A program made the position numbers and the translations under genes. A DNA stretch of 64,000 nt from Vampirovibrio sp041737375 (lineage in GTDB: Bacteria; Cyanobacteriota; Vampirovibrionia; Vampirovibrionales; Vampirovibrionaceae), in assembly GCF_041737375.1 (NCBI RefSeq), contig NZ_JBGSRV010000010.1, positions 62,001 to 126,000 of the forward strand. Reading direction: 5' to 3'. The notes beneath the pieces were generated by a model. That model was not told where the DNA came from, did not search any database, and saw nothing but the letters and a program-made list of their open reading frames with translations. Each line of letters starts with the position of its first letter. The stretch's first letter is position 1. This document shows, piece after piece, positions 1 to 9,176 of this stretch.

Positions 1-686
1 TATTTGGGGCCAACTGGCACGGGCGGGTGCAGATTCATCAAACTCACCGGCCTGCCCTTAAGGGTGAACCGCGCCAGAATAAACCCGCCTTCTTTTCGAT
101 AAATGGCCTTGCCCAGCTTGTCTTCCGGGAAGCTGACGATTTTAGCACTGGCCAATGGAATTTTGCTGAGCAAAAGATTGCCCGCCCTTAAATGCCGCAC
201 CTGATAAGGATATTTTTTAAGCACTGCGCTCTGCTCCAGCGCCTCATCCCACAGATAATCCACCTCCTGCACCGAAACAATATCCGCATCGGATTGCTGG
301 ATCATAGACAACACCTTGTCATAATTTTGATTAAACACCAGCACATTAATTTGCAGCAATTGGAGTTGAACAGAGCCGGACTGCCGCTTGGCAAATCCGG
401 TGGGTGAAGCATATTGCCATACCAGAGAAAGGTTGATAAACAAAGCAATCAGCGTGGCCATAAACAGGGCCATAACCGTTGGTTTTTTTAGGGTGCGAAG
501 CATCCAGATTAGACCAATCAGCTGCACTAAGGCATACTGCACCCGAAAGTGACTGAGCAGGTCAAAAACCAGACTGATTTGTGTGGCAAAGCCCAAAACG
601 GTAAAAAGCAACGTGCCGAAAAAAAGCCACCTTAACAACCGCAGGAATGAAAGCCAATTTTTATGGGGATCTAATTCAAGCCGCAT
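1..686 (-). CDS. Endonuclease/exonuclease/phosphatase-family membrane protein, partial (3' end outside window)
   Basis: The frame is open from an ATG at 686 down to base 1, so the C-terminus lies outside the window; about 228 residues are visible. The N-terminal 90 residues hold about three hydrophobic segments (roughly 20-42, 50-62, 70-90). After them the EEP fold begins, with LLQINV near residue 112 and a QEVD metal-binding motif near 141, followed by the ...LLLSKIP... strand and a MNLHPP strand near the cut. This layout resembles the membrane-anchored EEP proteins related to E. coli YafD/YbhP. The substrate cannot be told from sequence. It starts 22 bases downstream of lepA on the same strand, so it is probably the last visible gene of that transcript. 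Confidence 0.75.
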   Translation of the reverse strand, partial: MRLELDPHKNWLSFLRLLRWLFFGTLLFTVLGFATQISLVFDLLSHFRVQYALVQLIGLIWMLRTLKKPTVMALFMATLIALFINLSLVWQYASPTGFAKRQSGSVQLQLLQINVLVFNQNYDKVLSMIQQSDADIVSVQEVDYLWDEALEQSAVLKKYPYQVRHLRAGNLLLSKIPLASAKIVSFPEDKLGKAIYRKEGGFILARFTLKGRPVSLMNLHPPVPVGPK

Positions 687-707
687 GTCAAATCCGCTTA
701 TTTACCA

Positions 708-2510
708 TTAATCGCTGAGTTTGAGAACCGCCATGAATGCTTCTTGAGGCACTTCCACGCTACCGATGGACTTCATGCGCTTCTTCCCTTTTTTCTGCTT
801 TTCCAGCAGTTTACGCTTCCGGGAAATATCGCCGCCATAGCACTTGTCCAATACGTTTTTACGCATGGCTTTTACCGTGCTGCGGGCCACAACTTTGCCA
901 CCAATGGCCGCCTGAATGGGTACTTCAAACATTTGCCGGGGAATAATTTCTTTCAGTTTTTCGGTTAAAATTTGCCCCACATGATGGGCTTTATCCCGGT
1001 GGACAATGACGCTAAGGGCATCCACAATATCGCCCGCCAGCAAAATATCCAGCTTTACCAAATTGCTGCGCTTGTACTCGGAAAACGTATAATCCATCGA
1101 CGCATAACCCTTGGAGCAGGATTTCAGCTTGTCGTAATAATCAGTCACCATTTCGTTCAAAGGCAACTCGTACTGCAAATTAACCCGCACCTTATCCAGA
1201 TAATCCATCCCGATAAAAAGGCCACGCCGGGTTTGAGAAAGATCCATTAACGCCCCCACAAATTCGTTGGGGGTGATAATGCTGATTTTCACAAACGGCT
1301 CTTCCATATAGTCCCGTTTCACCGGATCGGGCAGCTTGGAAGGGTTGTCCACCTCAATAATGTCGCCGTTGGTCATATGCACTTTATAAACCACGCTAGG
1401 GGCGGTGGTAATCAAATCCAGGTTATATTCTCGCTCCAGACGCTCCTGAATAACTTCCATATGCAGCAAGCCCAAAAAGCCGCAGCGATAGCCAAAGCCC
1501 AGCGCTTCCGAACTTTCCGGCTCAAAGGTGATGCTGGAATCGTTCAGTTTCAGCTTTTCAAGGGAATCTTTAAGTACCGTATAGTCATCGTTGTTAACGG
1601 GATACAGACCGCAGAACACCATGGGCATGGCCTTCTGGTAACCGGGCAGCGGTTCTTTGGCCCCGTTCACGTGCAAGGTCACGGTATCGCCAACAAAGGC
1701 GCCCATTTCCTTAATGGAGGCCGAAATATAGCCAACCTCTCCCGAAACCAGCTTGGCGCAAGGGTGGCGAACCGGCTTCATCACCCCCACTTCAGTGACA
1801 TCATAAACTTTCTGGTTTTCCATAAAGCGAATGCGATCGCCCTGCTTCACTTCGCCATCAATAATGCGCACATACGTAATAATGCCCATGTAGGCGTCAA
1901 AGTAACTGTCAAAAACCAGCGCTCTCAGGGGGTTTACCATATCCACTTTAGGGGGCGGCACAAATTCCACCACCGCCTGCAAAATCTCTTCAATGCCAAT
2001 ACCTTCTTTGGCGCTGCACATAATGGCGTTGGAGATATCAATCCCCACCACTTCCTCAATTTCTTTCAGCACCCGCTCGGGATCAGCACCCGGCAAATCA
2101 ATTTTGTTCAGCACCGGAATAATTTCCAAATTGGCCTCAATGGCCAAATACACGTTGGCCAAGGTTTGGGCTTCCACCCCCTGAGAGGCATCCACCACCA
2201 GCAAGGCGCCTTCACAAGCTTGCAACGAGCGGGAAACTTCGTAACTAAAATCAACGTGTCCCGGCGTGTCAATCAGGTTCAATACATAGTTTTCACCCTT
2301 GTATTGATAATCCATACGGGCAGCCTGAAGCTTGATGGTAATGCCCCGCTCCCGCTCCAGCTCCAGGTTATCCAGCACTTGATCCTTCATGTTGCGCTTG
2401 TCGATGGTGCCGGTAAATTCCAGCAACCGATCGGCAATGGTGGATTTGCCGTGATCAATATGGGCGATGATACAAAAATTACGAAGCTTGGAGGGGTTAA
2501 TATTTGACAT
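708..2510 (-). CDS. lepA: Elongation factor 4 (LepA), ribosome back-translocase GTPase
   Basis: The protein has 600 residues, the normal LepA length. The G domain shows AHIDHGKST at about 15-23, DTPGHVDF at about 82-89 and NKID near 136. EF-G-like domains II, III and V follow, then the LepA-specific C-terminal domain ending in a basic KKGKKRMK stretch. LepA is a membrane-associated translational GTPase that helps stalled or mistranslocated ribosomes and 30S assembly. The gene lies 61 bases downstream of proS and 22 bases upstream of the EEP gene, all on the minus strand, so cotranscription with proS is likely. Confidence 0.97.
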   Translation of the reverse strand: MSNINPSKLRNFCIIAHIDHGKSTIADRLLEFTGTIDKRNMKDQVLDNLELERERGITIKLQAARMDYQYKGENYVLNLIDTPGHVDFSYEVSRSLQACEGALLVVDASQGVEAQTLANVYLAIEANLEIIPVLNKIDLPGADPERVLKEIEEVVGIDISNAIMCSAKEGIGIEEILQAVVEFVPPPKVDMVNPLRALVFDSYFDAYMGIITYVRIIDGEVKQGDRIRFMENQKVYDVTEVGVMKPVRHPCAKLVSGEVGYISASIKEMGAFVGDTVTLHVNGAKEPLPGYQKAMPMVFCGLYPVNNDDYTVLKDSLEKLKLNDSSITFEPESSEALGFGYRCGFLGLLHMEVIQERLEREYNLDLITTAPSVVYKVHMTNGDIIEVDNPSKLPDPVKRDYMEEPFVKISIITPNEFVGALMDLSQTRRGLFIGMDYLDKVRVNLQYELPLNEMVTDYYDKLKSCSKGYASMDYTFSEYKRSNLVKLDILLAGDIVDALSVIVHRDKAHHVGQILTEKLKEIIPRQMFEVPIQAAIGGKVVARSTVKAMRKNVLDKCYGGDISRKRKLLEKQKKGKKRMKSIGSVEVPQEAFMAVLKLSD

Positions 2511-2571
2511 GGGCGAGTGGTTCTTTATGGTTCTGGGGGTTTAAATTTGGAATTTGAAAATTTAAAAAGCG

Positions 2572-4362
2572 TTAAACAGAAGCGGGCTGGGCCTGTTTGG
2601 CCGTAGGACGCCATTCCTGAATCTGGGTTTGCACAAAGGCCAACACCTCGTTGACCGGCATATCCTGCGCTTTGTCCTGATCCCGCAGTTTTACTTCCAG
2701 CAAGCCTTCCGGGGCTTTCTTGCCGACAGTGATACGCACCGGAATACCGATTAAATCAGCGTCCTTAAATTTAACGCCAGCCCGCTCATCACGATCATCC
2801 AGCAGCACTTCCACGCCAGCGTTTCGCAATTGATCGTAAAGCTGTTGAGCTAGCCCCATCTGGATTTCATCGGTCACGTTCACCGGCACCACAATAGCTT
2901 GATACGGCGCAATGCCCATGGGCCAGATAATGCCGAATTTATCGTGAAACCGCTCAATGGCCGCCGCAGCGGTACGAGAAACCCCGATACCGTAGCAACC
3001 CATAATAAAGGGCTTTTCGGTGCCATCTTCATCGGTATAGGTGGCATTCATGGCCCCCGAATACTTGGTACCCAGCTGAAAAATATTCCCCACCTCAATG
3101 CCACGGGTCATATCCAGTTTGCCGGTTTTGCACTCAGCGCAGATATCGCCAATTTTAGCCAAGCGCAGGTCAGTATCACGAAGGTGCGGTTCATGTAAAC
3201 CAGGGTCACCCCAATTGGCCCCCACCAGATGCTTTCCACGCTCATTCATAGCCATTACGAAATTCTTCAGGCTGGCAACAGAACGATCGGCAACAATTTT
3301 AAGTTTTTGTAATGTATCGGGACGCAAGTTGTAAGGCCCAACATAGCCTTTTACATCGCCAATTAATTCGATAATTTCTTCTTCCGTGGCCATCCGAATT
3401 TCATTGCCCGCAAAGGCATTCAGCAGCTTGATTTCCTCAATCGCCAAATCGCCACGAATAAGGGCCATAACCGGCATTTTTTCATCAATCATATAGATCA
3501 ACGTTTTTAAAATCGTTTCGGGACGCAACTGAAATTTACGCTCTAATGCCTCAATGGTACTGGCGTTCGGGGTTTCCAATACGGTCAACTCGGCATGTTC
3601 GCCGGTGGTGTTGACTTCCTGTAAAATGGATTCTGCTCGCTCCGCATTAGCCGCGTAATCGCAAGCATCGCAGAAGAACACATCGTTCTCGCCGCTTTCC
3701 TGCTCGCCTTGGGCAATGCGGGTTAACACCATGTATTCGTGGCTGACGCTACCGCCAATGGCCCCGCTGTCGCTCCGCACCTGGCGGGTTTCCAAACCGC
3801 AGCGATTGAAAATACGAGTGTAGGTATCAGCCATGCTCTGATATTCCCGATCCATGCAAGCCTGATTGCTGTGAAAGCTGTAAGCGTCTTTCATAATGAA
3901 CTCACGGCCCCGCAACAGGCCGAAACGGGGGCGAATTTCATCCCGGTACTTGGTTTGAATCTGGTACAGATTCACCGGCAACTGGCGGTAAGAGCGTACT
4001 TCCTTGGTGGCAATATCGGTAATCACTTCTTCGGCGGTGGGGGCAAGGCCGTATTCACGACCGTGGCGATCTTTGACCCGCATCATCAGCTCACCATATA
4101 CATCCCAACGCCCGGAAGCCTGCCAAACTTCCGCAGGTTGTAGAATGGGCATTAATAATTCCTGAGCGCCCGCCCGATCCATCTCTTCCCGTAAAATTTG
4201 CTCCACCTTACGCAGCACTCGCCACATCAGCGGCAGGTAATTGTACACCCCATTGGCCAAGCGCCTGATATAACCGGCCCGCACCAGCAACTGGTGGCTC
4301 ACCACCTCGGCCTCAGCCGGGTTTTCACGCAGGGTTGGGGCTAACAATCTGGACATTCGCAT
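2572..4362 (-). CDS. proS: Prolyl-tRNA synthetase, bacterial type with editing insertion
   Basis: This class II synthetase charges tRNA-Pro. An INS-type editing domain (about residues 215-400) sits between catalytic motifs 2 and 3, as in the E. coli-like form, and the anticodon-binding domain closes the protein. The frame opens at 4407, but I place the start at the ATG at 4362 (sequence MRMSRLLAPTLRE), giving 596 residues. An AAAAGAGA element lies just upstream of that ATG. A good promoter has its -10 box at 4403-4408, overlapping the upstream start codons, which would put them before the transcription start. The gene is separated from ftsH by a hairpin at 4434-4468. Confidence 0.95.
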   Translation of the reverse strand: MRMSRLLAPTLRENPAEAEVVSHQLLVRAGYIRRLANGVYNYLPLMWRVLRKVEQILREEMDRAGAQELLMPILQPAEVWQASGRWDVYGELMMRVKDRHGREYGLAPTAEEVITDIATKEVRSYRQLPVNLYQIQTKYRDEIRPRFGLLRGREFIMKDAYSFHSNQACMDREYQSMADTYTRIFNRCGLETRQVRSDSGAIGGSVSHEYMVLTRIAQGEQESGENDVFFCDACDYAANAERAESILQEVNTTGEHAELTVLETPNASTIEALERKFQLRPETILKTLIYMIDEKMPVMALIRGDLAIEEIKLLNAFAGNEIRMATEEEIIELIGDVKGYVGPYNLRPDTLQKLKIVADRSVASLKNFVMAMNERGKHLVGANWGDPGLHEPHLRDTDLRLAKIGDICAECKTGKLDMTRGIEVGNIFQLGTKYSGAMNATYTDEDGTEKPFIMGCYGIGVSRTAAAAIERFHDKFGIIWPMGIAPYQAIVVPVNVTDEIQMGLAQQLYDQLRNAGVEVLLDDRDERAGVKFKDADLIGIPVRITVGKKAPEGLLEVKLRDQDKAQDMPVNEVLAFVQTQIQEWRPTAKQAQPASV

Positions 4363-4402
4363 GGGCAGGGATCTCTTTTCATAACCGCTATCAGTACCAT
4401 CC

Positions 4403-4430
4403 ATCATAGTGTAAAGGCGGCGGCTTGCAA
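4403..4430 (-). promoter_or_regulatory. Putative sigma70-type promoter of proS
   Basis: On the minus strand TTGCAA (4425-4430) and TATGAT (4403-4408) are separated by 16 bases. Transcription would start near 4396, downstream of the upstream in-frame ATG codons of the proS frame, which supports the start at 4362. Confidence 0.5.
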
Positions 4431-4433
4431 AGC

Positions 4434-4468
4434 AAATGGGGCGTTTCTTTTGCGGAAACGCCCCATTT
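4434..4468 (-). terminator. Hairpin terminator downstream of ftsH
   Basis: Perfect 14-bp inverted repeat: arm AAATGGGGCGTTTC at 4434-4447, partner at 4455-4468, 7-base loop. It lies 30 bases after the ftsH stop and before the proS promoter. The following minus-strand sequence is only moderately T-rich, so termination may be incomplete. Confidence 0.65.
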
Positions 4469-4497
4469 CGGATTTTAATTTGTCATTTTGCCCAAAC

Positions 4498-6738
4498 TTA
4501 ATCTGGCGCAATCACCAGTGGCGTTTCATGGCTATGATCAACCGGATCCAGTTTTTCCTGGCCTTTGTTGCCGGTGCCATTGGTTCTGGCATGAACCACA
4601 TCATTCATAATGGCATTGAACTCAACATCATCCAGGGTTTCTTTCTCCAGAAGCACCTTCACGATGGCATCCATGACATCCCGGTTATCCACCAAGAGGT
4701 TACGAACCTGATCATACAGCTCTTCCACCAGTGTTTTCACTTCACGGTCAATTAAAGAGGCCACCTCTTCCCCGTAATTGCGTTCGCTGCCAAAATCACG
4801 GCCCATAAACATATGCTCGTTCTGCTTGCCGTAAGTAATGGGGCCCAGTTTATCGTTCATACCGTACACGGTAACAATACGACGGGCCATAGAGCTGACT
4901 TTTTCAAGGTCACTGCTGGCCCCGGTGGTGACATCCTGATAAACCACTTCTTCAGCCACACGACCACCCAGAGCCACCGCAATGCGGGCCAGAATCTGCT
5001 TTTTGGACATGTGGACCTTGTCATCATCGGGCATGGTCCAGGTTAGGCCCAGCGCCATCCCCCGAGGGATGATGGTAACTTTGCGCAGCGGATCGCTTTC
5101 AGGCGTCATCACGGCCACCAAGGCGTGACCCACTTCGTGATAGGCCGTTAACTCCTTGTCCTTCTCGGACATAATCTTGTTTTTCTTCTCAGCGCCCGCC
5201 AGCACCTTATCGATGGAGTTTTCGATATCAGACTGATGGATAACCTCTTTGTTGTAACGGGCGGCGAGCAAAGCGCCTTCATTCAGCAGGTTGGCCAAAT
5301 CAGCGCCAGTGAAACCGGGCGTACGCTTGGCCAACAGTTTCAAGTCCACATCACTGGCCAATGGTTTGCCTTTGGCGTGAACTTTCAGGATTTGTTCGCG
5401 ACCCTGGACATCCGGGCGGTCAATCATCACTTGGCGATCAAAGCGACCGGGCCGCAGCAAGGCGTTATCCAGAATGTCCGGGCGGTTAGTGGCCGCAAGC
5501 ACAATGATGCCCGCATGCGGATCAAATCCATCCATCTCCACCAGTAACTGGTTCAGGGTTTGTTCCCGCTCATCGTGACCGCCCCCCATGCCAGCGCCCC
5601 GTTGGCGACCGACCGCATCAATTTCATCCATAAAAATAATGCAGGGAGAATGCTTTTTGGCCTGCTCAAACAAATCCCGAACCCGGCTGGCCCCCACGCC
5701 CACAAACATTTCCACAAAATCAGAACCGGAAATGCTGAAGAAAGGGACACCGGCCTCGCCCGCAACAGCTTTGGCCAACAAGGTTTTACCGGTACCCGGA
5801 GAACCGACTAACAAAACCCCTTTGGGAATTTTGGCGCCCAGTTTCTGGTAACGTTCGCCGTTTTTCAGAAAATCGACCACTTCCTCCAACTCGGCTTTGG
5901 CTTCATCGATGCCCGCCACGTCGTTGAACGTGATTTTAACCTTGCTATCCATCGACATTTTGGCACGGCTCTTGCCAAAAGACATGGCCTGAGAGCCTCC
6001 GCCCTGTGCGTTTCTGAAAATCATAAACAGAAAAACCAGGAAAATCAGGGGCAGGAAAATGGTGCTAAGGATGGTCAGCCACTGGCTGTCGTTCTCAGGT
6101 TTCCCAAAGGTAAACGGCACGTTGTTTTGCTGCAAAATGGGAACCAGCAAGTTTACCCCTGCCCCATTTTGAGGCAACACCACCTGATAATGAGCAGGTC
6201 CCACCGCAGGGGTTAAGGGCTTGGCAGCACCACTTTGGGCAGCGTCCACGGGTTGAGAGGTAGCAACAGCCGTTGCCTGAGCCTTGGGATTTTCAACGCT
6301 GACCGGTTTGGCAGGAGTGGCTTGAGGAGTTAGCAAGGGCTCAGCCACTTTATCCGCAACAGGGGCGGTGGCACTCGGCGAGGCCGGTTTTCCAGTGCCT
6401 ACATTGGGCGAGCTAATCCGAAAGCTGGTAGAAGACTGGCTTTTGGCCTTTTCTTCCAGCGCTTTGACAGCGGCAGTGTTAAACCCGGTGGCATTATTCT
6501 CTCGAATCTCCACCATGGTTATTTCGTGGGCTTTCACCCGGTTTACAAACTCATTAAAACCTACCTGGGTGGGAACAACCACATCGCCGCCCTTGAAAAG
6601 GGTGGAAACAAACAAGGCCAGTAAAATAAGGCCAACCAGGATCGCAAAGCCGGTATTCTGATGTTTTTTCATAAAATCCGCAAACGCCGCTCCCTGAAAT
6701 CTAAACGTAAGACTGTTTCGGAACCGGTTGGAAACCAT
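4498..6738 (-). CDS. ftsH: ATP-dependent zinc metalloprotease FtsH with enlarged extracytoplasmic domain
   Basis: FtsH is a membrane-bound hexameric AAA+ protease for membrane and regulatory proteins. Visible in order are TM1 (about 30-48), an extracytoplasmic region, TM2 (about 220-242), Walker A GSPGTGKT (312-319), Walker B IIFMDEID (367-374), the arginine-finger region and the zinc motif HEVGH (534-538). At 746 residues it is about 100 longer than usual. The excess is a Pro/Ala/Ser/Thr-rich stretch at about 100-180 between the membrane segments. The start is uncertain: M1 has an AAGGTGG directly before it, while M23 (6672) gives the usual FtsH beginning, MKKHQNTG. A -10-like element at 6882-6887 is its probable promoter. 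Confidence 0.96.
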   Translation of the reverse strand: MVSNRFRNSLTFRFQGAAFADFMKKHQNTGFAILVGLILLALFVSTLFKGGDVVVPTQVGFNEFVNRVKAHEITMVEIRENNATGFNTAAVKALEEKAKSQSSTSFRISSPNVGTGKPASPSATAPVADKVAEPLLTPQATPAKPVSVENPKAQATAVATSQPVDAAQSGAAKPLTPAVGPAHYQVVLPQNGAGVNLLVPILQQNNVPFTFGKPENDSQWLTILSTIFLPLIFLVFLFMIFRNAQGGGSQAMSFGKSRAKMSMDSKVKITFNDVAGIDEAKAELEEVVDFLKNGERYQKLGAKIPKGVLLVGSPGTGKTLLAKAVAGEAGVPFFSISGSDFVEMFVGVGASRVRDLFEQAKKHSPCIIFMDEIDAVGRQRGAGMGGGHDEREQTLNQLLVEMDGFDPHAGIIVLAATNRPDILDNALLRPGRFDRQVMIDRPDVQGREQILKVHAKGKPLASDVDLKLLAKRTPGFTGADLANLLNEGALLAARYNKEVIHQSDIENSIDKVLAGAEKKNKIMSEKDKELTAYHEVGHALVAVMTPESDPLRKVTIIPRGMALGLTWTMPDDDKVHMSKKQILARIAVALGGRVAEEVVYQDVTTGASSDLEKVSSMARRIVTVYGMNDKLGPITYGKQNEHMFMGRDFGSERNYGEEVASLIDREVKTLVEELYDQVRNLLVDNRDVMDAIVKVLLEKETLDDVEFNAIMNDVVHARTNGTGNKGQEKLDPVDHSHETPLVIAPD

Positions 6739-6881
6739 CCACCTTTTTGAATGCCGTATCTTCTTTGAATACCGTTAGCATCGCCTGATCAATCCAAGCG
6801 ATAACCGGAAGCGCGAAGAAGCGGGGCCGGACCATTTCCTCTCAATCAGCCCTGCACAGAAGGCTGGAAACATTAGGATGA

Positions 6882-6887
6882 ATTATA
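6882..6887 (-). promoter_or_regulatory. Probable extended -10 element of the ftsH promoter
   Basis: On the minus strand the sequence is TGCTATAAT, a perfect TATAAT with an upstream TG one base away. No good -35 box is visible. It lies about 145 bases before the ftsH start, giving a long leader. The rest of the 440-base spacer 6739-7178 holds no gene that I can support. Confidence 0.5.
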
Positions 6888-7114
6888 GCATACATCGCCG
6901 GTAAGATATCCTTTACCCGCTTCTGAAGTCCTTTTTCAGCCCCTCGGCTCAGGCTATAAAGAACCTTGAAAAAACCACCGCAGGGGTCATCAGTCACCTC
7001 ATCGCAGCCTGTGCATAATCGCCCCCCAATGTTTTATTTTACCGCCTCCATCCACAAATACGTTTGGCCGGAACCCACGGGAGGATTGCACAGAAAAAAA
7101 CGCCGTTTGATTGT

Positions 7115-7142
7115 TTGTCAGCGGTCAGTCTTGTGTTAAGAT
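7115..7142 (+). promoter_or_regulatory. Sigma70-type promoter of the 7179 gene
   Basis: TTGTCA (7115-7120) and TAAGAT (7137-7142) are separated by 16 bases. The ATG at 7179 follows about 30 bases after the expected transcription start and has AGAGAG as ribosome binding site. Confidence 0.6.
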
Positions 7143-7178
7143 AGACCGTGTTGAGCTTTAATACAGGTTAGAGAGACC

Positions 7179-7790
7179 ATGACTTCCCTAACAACAGAAG
7201 ACTTTCCCTATACAATTGGCTATGTAATGGAGCTTCTGGGCTTGGAAGAGCGGGAGTTAATGAATTACGTTCAAAGTCTGGCGCTTTCTCCCCGTAAGGA
7301 TGAAAAAACAGGCCGCATTATTTTTACGCATCGTGATATCGAGGCGTTGAAAAAGGTTCTGGATAGCAAAAAACAGGGTGAAATGCCCGACCCCGTTTCC
7401 AGTCAGAGGAACACCCCATCCAACAACACCGAGCGCCCCATGGGCAATAAGCCCGACGCTGAATCCGCCAACCTGCAAAAAGGGGGCTACATGTCTTCGG
7501 TGTCGGCCAACAATCAGGCTTTACGAAGCAGCGCTGCCAACAAAGACAACATTACGGTGATGGTTGAGGCCGTTAGCCAAGTGAAGGAAGGCATTCTTAA
7601 AGATCTTTCCCGCTTGCTGGATGACAAGCTTTCTGGCCTAGATGAAGTGGTGGTGGAGTTAATTCGTTGTAAAAGCGAAAACGACGCCCTGAAAAAGAAA
7701 CTGGATGAAGCCGTTCGCACCAAAGAATCGCTGGAGTACGAACTCTCTCGCTTTAAGTCCGTTCAATTCGGGTTCTATCGCAAAACCTAG
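7179..7790 (+). CDS. MerR/HTH_17-like protein with C-terminal coiled coil, unknown role
   Basis: The protein has 203 residues. Residues about 10-65 look like a winged-helix domain of the MerR/HTH_17 type (YTIGYVMELLGL then GRIIFTHRDIEALKKV). A polar linker covers 66-115. Residues about 125-195 are heptad-rich and probably a coiled coil (VVELIRCKSENDALKKKLDEA). This HTH-linker-coiled-coil plan is seen in chromosome-binding proteins such as RacA and in small regulators, but I see no family-specific signature. It has its own promoter and stands alone between ftsH (divergent) and the Fur gene (convergent). The DNA-binding role is inferred. Confidence 0.7.
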   Translation: MTSLTTEDFPYTIGYVMELLGLEERELMNYVQSLALSPRKDEKTGRIIFTHRDIEALKKVLDSKKQGEMPDPVSSQRNTPSNNTERPMGNKPDAESANLQKGGYMSSVSANNQALRSSAANKDNITVMVEAVSQVKEGILKDLSRLLDDKLSGLDEVVVELIRCKSENDALKKKLDEAVRTKESLEYELSRFKSVQFGFYRKT

Positions 7791-7845
7791 TGAGCCGTGG
7801 GGTAACACTCGAGGGTTTCAGTTTTCAAAAAAACTCGGGTGCTGG

Positions 7846-8295
7846 TTATCGGCAATTTTGGCATAGACCCATAAATTCCAGATGATGCGACTGAATCTGG
7901 AAATTAATTTGCTTTTCCAGCTTTTTAACCATGGCGCTAATGCCGGTGCAATGGGTTTCTTCAATGCGGTTGCATTGCTGGCAAATTAACAAGTGATGAC
8001 AATGATCCTTTTGGTGCAGCTGGCAATCGCTCTCAGCTTCCAGCAGGCATTTTTTAACTTTTCCACTACTCATCACCCGATGAATTAAGCCCTGCTCATC
8101 CAGGCATTCCAAAATGCGATACACGCTGACCGTATCAATTTTCTCCCCGGCCACATCCAAAGCGTCTTTAATTTCGTAGGCCGATAAAGCGATATTGGAT
8201 TGATCCAGTAAATCCAACACCAGCTTTCGAGGGCGGGTAATGCGAAACCCTTTGGATTTTAGAATGGCAATGGCTTGTTCGGTGTAAGTGGTCAT
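7846..8295 (-). CDS. Fur-family metal-dependent transcriptional regulator
   Basis: The protein has 149 residues, the usual Fur length. An N-terminal winged helix (about 1-80) contains SAYEIKDAL and DTVSVYRILECL. The C-terminal dimerisation and metal domain has a His-rich stretch HQKDHCHH at 94-101, C105-x2-C108, then HHLEFMGLC and C145-x2-C148. The two CxxC pairs fit a structural zinc site. Sequence alone cannot separate Fur (iron) from Zur (zinc) or PerR. No uptake genes adjoin it. Two Fur-box-like sites at 51.03-51.09 kb in this window would be candidate targets if it is a true Fur. Confidence 0.9.
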   Translation of the reverse strand: MTTYTEQAIAILKSKGFRITRPRKLVLDLLDQSNIALSAYEIKDALDVAGEKIDTVSVYRILECLDEQGLIHRVMSSGKVKKCLLEAESDCQLHQKDHCHHLLICQQCNRIEETHCTGISAMVKKLEKQINFQIQSHHLEFMGLCQNCR

Positions 8296-8435
8296 AATCC
8301 CAATGGCTTCCGCTTTTTTTCATCATACCGCAAGTTTGCTGGCAATTCAGTCATTTTTTTGAACCGAACCCAGCCGCCCCGGCATGATAGGAACCAGCAG
8401 AAAGCCATTGAGACAGACCTGTTGAGCCTTTGAAA

Positions 8436-9101
8436 TTACCAGCGAGAGGAATAATCAGAACGATCCCGTTTGCCGCCATAACCACCGCCGCCGCTGTTGC
8501 GGCCATAGCCACCACCGCCTGATCGGCTGCCGCCCGCAGGCTTGCTTTTGTTACGGCTGGCATCCTGATAGTCGATCACGATATCCTTGCCGCCCAAGTT
8601 GGTGTGATTGAGCCTTTGAATGGCCTGCTCCGCCTCTTCGACTGAAGCCATTTCCACAAAGCCAAAACCCTTGGCTTCGCCCGTATCGCGATCGGTGGGA
8701 ATTTTGACTGAAACCACGTGACCGGCCTGCTGAAAACAATGTTCCAGATCCGCTTCACTCACCCCATAAGACAAACTACGCACAAATAGCTTGGCGCTTT
8801 TAGCCGGCGCTCCGGTCGCACTGCCAGAAGCAGAACCGCCACCGCCAGAACCTCGATTCTCATCCTGAAAATCAACCACCATATCCCGACCCTGTAAAAA
8901 ATAACCATTCAGGCTTTGAATGGCCTGTTGCCCTTCTTGCAGTGAGGCCATTTCCACAAAGGCAAAGCCACGGGGCTTGCCGTCTTCACGGCGAATGGGA
9001 ATCTTGGCGGAAATCACTTCTCCCGATTGCCCAAACAATTCATACAAATCGTTTTCGGTAACGGACCAGCTCAGGTTGCGGACAAATAACTTTGCGTTCA
9101 T
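8436..9101 (-). CDS. RNA-binding protein with two RRM domains and Gly/Arg-rich tail
   Basis: RRM1 covers about residues 3-81 (RNP2 LFVRNLSW, RNP1 RGFAFVEM) and RRM2 about 103-182 (RNP2 LFVRSLSY, RNP1 KGFGFVEM). The linker is Gly/Ser-rich, and the tail 183-221 is Gly/Tyr/Arg-rich with repeats of GGGGYG. Single-RRM glycine-rich proteins are abundant in cyanobacteria, where several respond to cold. Here the domain is duplicated inside one protein; the two copies are clearly related, so an internal duplication is likely. The protein is expected to be cytoplasmic and to bind single-stranded RNA. The target is unknown. Confidence 0.9.
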   Translation of the reverse strand: MNAKLFVRNLSWSVTENDLYELFGQSGEVISAKIPIRREDGKPRGFAFVEMASLQEGQQAIQSLNGYFLQGRDMVVDFQDENRGSGGGGSASGSATGAPAKSAKLFVRSLSYGVSEADLEHCFQQAGHVVSVKIPTDRDTGEAKGFGFVEMASVEEAEQAIQRLNHTNLGGKDIVIDYQDASRNKSKPAGGSRSGGGGYGRNSGGGGYGGKRDRSDYSSRW

Positions 9102-9176
9102 GGGATGGGGGCCTTTCTGCGTGATGATTGATTGATTAAATGCTTAACGGTTGAAATCAAAGAGCTTGCCGGTCAG

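Noticed and set aside
1377..2507. 376-residue frame opposite lepA
   Set aside because: Antisense shadow of lepA, with His/Asn-rich composition typical of reverse translation of conserved genes. Similar shadows lie opposite proS, ftsH, metG, topA and others.
8351..8563. 70-residue Ala-rich frame overlapping the 3' end of the RRM gene
   Set aside because: Shadow of the Gly-rich tail in another frame.
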